From NCBI GenBank assembly GCA_003024985.2, contig PXIH01S0000649.1: DNA of 12,663 nucleotides, one strand, 5' to 3'. Each line of letters begins with the position of its first letter. Position 1 is the first letter of the stretch. Positions 6,977-12,663 of this stretch are shown one piece after another. Source of the stretch: Euperipatoides rowelli (Eukaryota; Onychophora; Udeonychophora; Euonychophora; Peripatopsidae). Under the pieces are notes generated by a model. It was not told the origin of the DNA, did not search any database, and was given only the letters and a program-made list of their open reading frames with translations. The translations under genes and the position numbers were made by a program.

Positions 6977-8499
6977 TCAGAGGTTACAAGGTTGTTTAAC
7001 CTCAGTTTTACTTTTACTAGAATTTCCCAATGGTGGAGCTACAATCGCTGGTACATTGTTTACAGGCATTTTAACAAATGTTTGACATACTCCACAGTCC
7101 TCATCATCAGCTAGATGGTATGGACACTCAGAGTTAATGTCACCAGATTCATCAATAATGTCAGATCCTCCCTTAATCGAGCATCTGGATCCCCAGAGTT
7201 ATTCATGAGTCCCTGTACATCGTCCAACATATATCTAAATATATATGGTTTAATTCTGTCCACATGTACAGTTTTTACATCATTGGGATTACTGATATGC
7301 CTTACTTTATAATTCACCAATGAACTCTTGGATATAATTATATAAACGCCCATATAGCGTTGCTTAAATTTTCTATGCTGTCCAGCATAGCTAGTATTAT
7401 CTAAGATTAAAACAGGCTGGTCCACGGTAAATTCTCTGAGTTTACGTGTATCATTCTTTTGTTAAAAGTTTTGCTCAGAAGCTTTAGACAGGTTGCAAAA
7501 AACATCCGCAATGGCAGCTTCCATGCATTAAATGAGCTCATGTACCAACCACTTCTGCCATATCACTACTATCAATTTCATGTACATCATTAAAAGCAGG
7601 TTCAATAGGATCGAATCCATGCTTAAGATAAAATGGACTTTCTACAGTGGAACGGTGTACTGTCGTATTTAACAAGTGGAGGGCATACAGTAATGCTAAA
7701 TCCCATTCCCTATAGTTGTTCTGACATAACTTGGCCAGTATATTAATAATTTTTCCATTGGCCAGTTCAGCTAGACCATTACCTTGTGGGTGGTAGAGGC
7801 TGCTAGATATGTGGTTTATGTTAAGTTTTTGACATAATTACTTGAATGTTTTACCTGTCATTTGTCCGCTCTTATCAGTTATAATAATTTGGGAACAACC
7901 ATATTTTGTATAGACATTTTGCATGTTAACTCTTACAATGGTATCACTTTCCATATTTTTAATGGCCGACCCTATACTAAATCTACTTAGGTTGTCTGTC
8001 CAGAGGATAATATATTTATTACCATGCGCAGTGGAGTGCAGAGGGCCTATAATACCCAGGCTAAGCTTATCCATNACTCTATGCACTGGTTGGACTTGTT
8101 GAACAGGAGCCCCTTATTCTAGAAACATTACATCATTGGCAGCTGTCACATGACTGTATATACTGACGCATATCAGACCTCATTGAGTCCCATGTGAAAC
8201 TTAATCTAGTTCACCATAGCATTTTTCGAAAGATAGATGGCCACTAGTATCAGAATTTTGATAGTTACTGATTACATGTTTGACCATACTATCTGGTACT
8301 AAAGTGTGATAAGCGCTCCCATAATTTCTAATTTTGTCTATATGTTTTAAAATTATTTGCTCAGGGTCTAAAATATATTGCCCTTGTTTAAAAGCGCCGT
8401 CTTTTATTTTATCGACTAGTTGTTTACAAGTCTGGTTTGAATACTGTGCATCACGCATGTGCACAAATGTAAGAGGCTTAAAATTTACTTTTAATGCAT
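6977..8499 (-). pseudogene. Integrase of the - strand Gypsy element with Cys/His-rich tail
   Basis: Integrase joins element cDNA to chromosomal DNA. The N-terminal HHCC domain is partly kept: YQNSDTSGHLSFEKCYG, where the first His is Gln, then a frame change near 8200 and CDSCQ (Cys codons 8148-8150 and 8139-8141). In the core, the first Asp is Gly (LSLGIIGPL, codon 8054-8056). The second Asp is at 7874-7876 (ITDKSG) and the Glu at 7766-7768 (GLAELAN), exactly 35 residues apart, across an in-frame TAA at 7838-7840. YHPQGNG is intact. TGA at 7538-7540 and TAA at 7462-7464 interrupt the region before the chromodomain-free C-terminal module, where RYMGVYIII replaces the usual GPY and VHVDRIKPY follows. 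A further shift near 7130 leads to ECPYHLADDEDCGVC and a stop at 6977-6979. One base (8075) is N. Confidence 0.88.
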
Positions 8500-8998
8500 T
8501 TGCTCTGAAAATTTCAGGCTCTTCATGGTGTCGAGACAACCAATCAGCCACATTATTACTTTCATCAACGATATGTTCGAACCTCAGTTTATAGTCTTGT
8601 ATGGCTAACATCCAACGTGCTACCCTATGATTAGAAGACAAGTTTGAATATTTGGGTCAGAGGTCAGTACGTAAGTTCACGTCATAACCATATATAATAT
8701 GATGGAACTGTTGGCGGCTATACACAATTGCTAATGCCTCTTTCTCTATCGTAGCATAATTTTTCTCTGCTTTATTAAATTTCCTGCTACAATAGGCTAC
8801 TGGTTTAAAATTGCCATCAGCATCTTTTTGTTCTACAGTGCCCCTAAGCCAATATCTGAGGCATCTGTAGAGATATAGAAAAGTTGGTCAAAATCAGGGT
8901 AAGTTAATAATGGAGCACTTACCAAAAGATTTTTTAATTGTTGGAAAGTGTTTTCTGCTTCAAGTGACCAAATTATTTTAGTATTTTTCTTATCCTTT
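8500..8998 (-). pseudogene. pol: RNase H domain of the - strand Gypsy element
   Basis: RNase H removes the RNA strand during reverse transcription. After the RT frame ends at 8999, the sense continues in another frame with KIIWSLEAENTFQQLKNLL, SAPLLTYPDFDQLFYISTDAS and DIGLGAL. The first catalytic Asp is in STDAS near 8863-8870. A frame change near 8840 leads to EQKDADGNFKPVAYCSRKFN and EKNYATIEKEALAIVYS, with the catalytic Glu in EKE at 8738-8746. Then LRTDL has the third Asp at 8663-8665. A TGA at 8657-8659 follows directly, at the position where most relatives have Lys or Arg (TDHKPL). Frame then stays open through VARWMLAIQDYKLRFEHI and NNVADWLSRH, the standard end of Gypsy RNase H. Confidence 0.85.
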
Positions 8999-10040
8999 TT
9001 AATTAGGGCATATAACGATAAAGCCCTTTATAAATTTCCTGTAGAACCCAACACAGCCTATGAAACCGCAAACCTGTTTTACAAGGCAAGGACGTGGGAA
9101 CTCTAAAACTGATTTAATATTATCGTGAATAGGCCTACAACCCCTGGCACCAACCTTGTGTCTAAGAAATTGTAAGGAATCACGGAACAAACTACATTTA
9201 GATGTCTTAATAGCCATATTAATTTCATTCAATGCTTCTAAAACTTCCTTTAAAACTTTTAAATGCTCTTCCTGTTTACTGTTTGTAAAAATCAAAATAT
9301 CGAGATACGCGACCTTGTTATCCCTAGACTTAATCTTTTGGAGGGCCTCATTAATGATTTGCTGAAAAATTCCAGCAGAGGTCGCTAGTCCCATTGGCAT
9401 ATGGGTCAGCTGATATCTCTGCCATGGTACCTCAAAAGCAAATTTATCTTGCACGGTCACGTCTAGTCTAACGTTAAAATAACCGTTATTCAAGTCTAAG
9501 CTTGAAAAACAAGTGCTGCCCCCTAGCCTAGTCAAAATATCATCAATACGTAACAGAGGATATTTATATGGCTCTATAGGCCTATATGTATTTAATTTCT
9601 AAGATCCATAACTAGCCTAATCTCTTTTAATTCATCATCTTTGAGTAAGACCAAAATGGGAACGTTTGACTATTTTTCTTCCTAATAATCCCTGCTGTTC
9701 ATACTGCTCTAGTTTACGCTTAAGCGGAGCATATAAAGCATGTGGAATGTGGTACTGTGGCTGATAGACACTGGCATTATCTTTAAAAATAGATTTAATT
9801 GCAGGAACGTTGGCTCCCTTCATTTTTGCCACATCCTCAATAAAAATATTTCTAAATTGATAGAAAATATCCTTTAAATCATTTTTTTTGCTTAATTCAT
9901 CCAGTTCACTATTCATCAGAGCTTGATCACTTATCATGAGTGAGTCAAAAGTGCTAAAATCTTAATTATTAATTTCTTCTTCATGCTCACTCCAGCTTTG
10001 TGCATTAGAAAAATCAAAAGTTATTTGGTATTGATCATAA
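8999..10040 (-). pseudogene. pol: Reverse transcriptase of the - strand Gypsy element, catalytic box damaged
   Basis: The N-terminal linker ends FIEDVAKMKGANVPAI and passes into VYQPQYHIPHALYAPLKRKL (9937-9635), with an upstream in-frame TAA at 9962-9964. Frame changes near 9660 and 9600 separate this from PILVLLKDDELKEIRLVMDL and YKYPLLRIDDILTRLGG. From 9535 to 8999 the frame is open. Motif A is CFSSLDLNNGYFNVRL. DKFAFEVP and the motif B region HMPMGLATSAGIFQQIINEAL match family positions. The catalytic box reads AYLDILIF (YLD at 9299-9307) where YLDD is expected, so one Asp codon is gone. SKCSLF, a changed FLGH motif (FLRH) and GFYRKFIKGF complete the connection region. Loss of an Asp at this position should abolish polymerase activity. 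Confidence 0.9.
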
Positions 10041-10067
10041 TTCATGATAGCTTTATAATTAGCCTAT

Positions 10068-10438
10068 TTAATTTACTATAGTTTTAAATCCAGTTACACT
10101 CTGATTTGTCAATGGTGAGGTTAAAGTAACAGGGGCATTTTTGATTTTAATTGAATCAACATCTACAAAGTTCACATCAACCAGTGTAGTCTGAGCCCAC
10201 TATCCAATATTCCATCAAACACTTCACCAAACATTCCAATCTTGATGGGGGGTTTATTTTCTGATATACCATTAAAACCTATTTTAGTTATTAAAGAGTT
10301 TTTTAAATTTCTATCCACCCCACTCATCTGATTATTTTGATTAAAACCACTACTTTCTCCTATCGTGTTTTCATTATTTAAAGGTTGCACATTATTACTA
10401 AATATATTTCTCCTCCTTTTCCCTTTTTTACGTTTACT
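10068..10438 (-). pseudogene. Retropepsin-type protease of the - strand Gypsy element, frameshifted at its active site
   Basis: A basic stretch, SKRKKGKRRR (10438-10409), lies in frame with an Asn-rich linker and then GISENKPPIKIGMFGEVF and GILDSG, with the catalytic DSG at 10204-10196. Immediately after DSG the reading frame changes: the expected AQTTLVDVNFVDVDSIKIK continues in another frame to a TAA at 10068-10070. One base appears to be missing in the codon after DSG. The + strand copy has DTG at the same place. Between Gag (10780) and this point, an 84-codon open stretch at 10722-10468 may be linker sequence, but I recognise nothing in it. Confidence 0.75.
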
Positions 10439-10779
10439 TTAAGGCCCTACTGTATCGCTTTTAGATACTACATTAGGTCCCCCTGAAGTTTGCCTGACAT
10501 TTGAAAAAGGAACTTCGGAGTTAGCTCTACAACCTTGCCTAAACTGCATAGAGGGTGCTGAACTACATTACGAATAAGGTTATGCTTAGTGGCCTGAAAA
10601 CTGTTGTCAGTCCCACATTGCCTATGTCCCTGCAACCCATGATTAACATGATCGGTATTACAATCTATTTGTTTGGTTGGGTTTGTGCCTACCAAAGCCA
10701 TTAGTCCACTTTGAAAAAACATTTTTACTGTTTCCTATCCCTGCTCCTTGCCTTCGCGGCTGCCTAAGGGTGGAGCTTG

Positions 10780-12084
10780 TTAGTTTAAAGGATTTCCATC
10801 ACTCATATTATTGTTTGGAGGCCTCCGACCTAACGGTACACTATTTGCTGACCCTGCACTAGGCCCTCCTGTATTACAATTGCGACTAATATGGCCTGTT
10901 TTGTTACAACGGTAACAAGTCATGCTGGATGTCTGCCTTTGTGGAGCACATCCGTTATGACTTAATTTAAACATTCTAAATTCCTTGTCAGCTTAGCTAA
11001 CTGGCTTGCCTCGGCACTTGTAACCTCAGTATTATCTACCGTATTGGTATTGGATACTAGATTTTTACCTGAGCAACATTTTAATCTTCTTCAGCTTGCA
11101 AAGATGCTTTGACTTTCTCTTCGAATGCGGTTGGATTAACCCTCAAGACTTCAATCCTATTTACATTTCTTAGACCCCTAATAAACTGCTTCATCACCAT
11201 ATTTCTAAAAATCCTATCATCGGTGGATAGCTTGTCGCACACAAGGATAGCCAATGCCTATAGACGTGCTTTATATTCATCTATGCTCTCGTTCTCTCCC
11301 TGCACATGACATGTACTGCTGAACCAGCTCATCAGGTCTTGGTGCTCGCGAAAAAATAGTCCTAAACTCTTCTAATCTCTCTTGATAGTATTCTCACCTC
11401 CTAAACCCTGGTAATAAATTATTCACGGTTTAGCTCCTAACTTAGCCTCTAATGCACTTTGTGTGGTTTCTGCCATCCATTTTTGTTCTTTGGCCATGTT
11501 TCGTATCGAGGCCAAGAATCTATCGCACTCGCCTACATCTGTGGGTGAGTGAGTGAATGTGGGAATCATTTGGAGTCTATTTCCCTTAAAAATTCCTGAA
11601 AATCATTTAGGTGATCCTCATCTTTCCTTTTATCATTTCTTAATTCTACTAATAATTGTTTCATCATATCTAACGCTCCTAGGCCTTCATTATTGATGTG
11701 AGCACCTAAACACCAGATTTAGCAGTATCATCCACCATTTTGTCACTAGCTACACTTGCCTGAATATCGACACTGTTATTTAACGATAGCGGTTTGAGAT
11801 AAATCTACGTTAGTATTAAGCGTGGTTTTATTCCCCAGCTCATCTAATCGAGTTTGGACATCTAACATTGCCTGTTTATTCTCTTTCATTTGTCTAATCA
11901 ACTCTTCTAAGACTTCAGAGGCAATAATTACTGGCTCAGGCCCTACGCTTTCGTTTAAATCTATGTTAGCTACTCGCCCATCATTGAGGTTTATTGTTCT
12001 CACTGTAGTGACTGCACAACTCTCGGAGATGACCCCTTGACCTATACTAGTCAACCCCTTGTCCTGTGCTGATTCATCCGACAT
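10780..12084 (-). pseudogene. gag: Gag of the - strand Gypsy element, multiply frameshifted
   Basis: The ATG at 12084-12082 (MSDESAQDKG) is the first in a good frame; the TTG further upstream in this frame is not needed. Residues about 50-85 (VLEELIRQMKENKQ to TRLDELGNK) suggest a coiled coil, as in the + strand Gag. After TAA at 11776-11778 the coding sense moves to another frame, then returns near 11715 with LDMMKQLLVELRND. The capsid begins IPTFTHSPTDVGECDRFLAS (11566-11507) and runs to a TGA at 11423-11425, the same aligned position as the TGA in the + strand copy. YQERLEEFRTIFSR, SIDEYKARL followed by TAG, and MKQFIRGLRNVNRIEVLR follow with local frame changes. The nucleocapsid has a perfect CCHC knuckle, CYRCNKTGHISRNC, at 10917-10876. 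The last frame ends at 10780. Confidence 0.87.
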
Positions 12085-12206
12085 TTTTGACAACAAGTTT
12101 GTTGAAGCTTATTTTTAAAAAATGTTACTTAAAAAAATAGTTAATTTTACCACTTAGGACAATAATGAGCTCAACTTACATGGTATCAAATTTTATCCGG
12201 TCTACA
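12085..12206 (-). other. 5' UTR of the - strand Gypsy element
   Basis: About 120 bases separate the proposed primer site from the Gag ATG, close to the roughly 100 bases in the + strand copy. On the - strand it includes an imperfect inverted pair, TGGTGT at the primer site and ATACCA some 17 bases later. No upstream ORF is evident. Confidence 0.4.
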
Positions 12207-12209
12207 CCA
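12193..12209 (-). other. Possible primer-binding site of the - strand Gypsy element
   Basis: On the - strand the sequence reads ...CATTGACA then TGGTGTAGACCGG, so TGG (12209-12207) directly follows a CA that could end the 5' LTR (12211-12210). The T/A-rich word TTTAAATTTTT-like sequence before it resembles the + strand copy at 2772-2784. I do not recognise the matching tRNA. Confidence 0.35.
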
Positions 12210-12663
12210 TGTCAATGTGAACACAAATAAAAATTTAACTCTAAAAATGCTGGTATTTCCTATTCAATGCTATACACCTAGAATGTTGCAGTGTGATGGC
12301 ACTAATAATGGTAAGCCTTATTAATCATAAAAAAAAAATCTCAACTCTATTAATAAACAATAACCTGATTATTTCATGTAAAATAAAATAAACATTTATT
12401 ACTCTAATAACTGCCTACCACTTAAATTTTATTCATTACCTTGACCCATCGCCATAATTAAAAAATATCAAAAATTATTTTCTAGCCTATTTTTAACAAA
12501 TTGCTTCATTTTAAATTCTACAAGTGTCCGCTTTTCGTCGTGATGCCAATCATTATTTAGTTAATTTCAAGGCGGAATGATAAACCTTGATCAAAAAAAT
12601 GTCTTTATATAAAAAATTAAAATTGACTTAGATGTTCTATTAAACTCTTAGGCTATCTATATT
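12210..12663 (-). other. Probable partial 5' LTR of the - strand Gypsy element
   Basis: This A+T-rich stretch without a gene lies just upstream of the Gypsy 5' UTR, where the 5' LTR must be. On the - strand it would end in CA at 12210, with a TATA-like GTGTATAG about 70 bases before. Its other end is outside the window, and no matching 3' LTR is evident at 5322-6976, so the assignment rests on position and on the LTR/PBS junction. Confidence 0.4.

Larger units (their letters stand above)
6977..12209 (-). mobile_element. Ty3/Gypsy LTR retrotransposon, near full-length internal region, degenerate
   Basis: Read on the - strand: possible PBS (12209), 5' UTR, Gag (12084-10780), protease (10438-10068), RT (about 10040-8999), RNase H (about 8990-8500), integrase (about 8480-7111) and a Cys/His tail ending at 6977. 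The order RNase H before integrase, the DSG protease, the RT motif set and the D,D-35-E spacing all fit Ty3/Gypsy. No envelope-like ORF follows. Frameshifts, in-frame stops and lost catalytic residues occur in every domain, so the copy is old and inactive. It faces the + strand element tail to tail and is its diverged relative. Confidence 0.9.

Noticed and set aside
8075-8075. Ambiguous base N
   Set aside because: A single assembly ambiguity within integrase; it does not alter the reading of the domain.
10468-10722. 84-codon open frame on the - strand between Gag and protease
   Set aside because: Position fits a linker, but composition and frame give no support for a separate gene, so it is mentioned only in the protease entry.
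1-12663. CRISPR array, tRNA, rRNA, bacterial promoter or operon
   Set aside because: No regular spacer-repeat pattern, no cloverleaf or T-loop signature and no prokaryote-like gene order were seen.

Overview
The window looks like intergenic DNA from an animal (metazoan) genome. It is very A+T-rich, carries long (ATT)n/(GAT)n microsatellites, and almost all recognisable protein-coding sequence is broken retrotransposon. No host gene, tRNA, rRNA, CRISPR array or bacterial-type operon is visible. I cannot name the species: both retroelement types occur in arthropods, flatworms, molluscs, cnidarians and others.

Region 1 (1-1550, + strand) is the 3' part of a non-LTR retrotransposon (LINE) of the CR1/L2/Jockey group: reverse-transcriptase palm and thumb, C-terminal domain, a short 3' UTR with two small hairpins, and a (TTTGTA)3 tail. 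The RT is interrupted by two frame changes and has lost the segment before the FADD box. A (GAT)n/(ATT)n microsatellite follows (1553-1632).

Region 2 (1633-2803) has no gene. Its right end is probably the end of a 5' LTR. Region 3 (2804-about 5318, + strand) is a Ty3/Gypsy-type LTR retrotransposon: Gag with a CCHC knuckle, aspartic protease with DTG, and RT with an FRDD box. It has in-frame stops and frameshifts. Homology stops abruptly within the RT/connection region, so RNase H and integrase are absent.

Region 4 (5322-6976) is about 1.65 kb of A+T-rich DNA with no supported gene. Region 5 (6977-about 12209, - strand) is a second, more complete Ty3/Gypsy element read right to left: 5' UTR, Gag, protease, RT, RNase H, integrase and a Cys/His-rich tail. 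The order RT-RNase H-integrase marks Ty3/Gypsy. Many frameshifts and stops, loss of one Asp of YxDD, and loss of the first integrase Asp show it is dead. From 12210 to the window edge is probably its partial 5' LTR.

The two Gypsy copies are diverged relatives lying tail to tail. They align through Gag, protease and RT, and even their LTR-end/primer-site junctions look alike. The most unusual detail is an in-frame TGA at the same aligned residue of both capsids. I see no new biological system; the window reads as a graveyard of nested or neighbouring retroelements, with a few comparative details worth checking.
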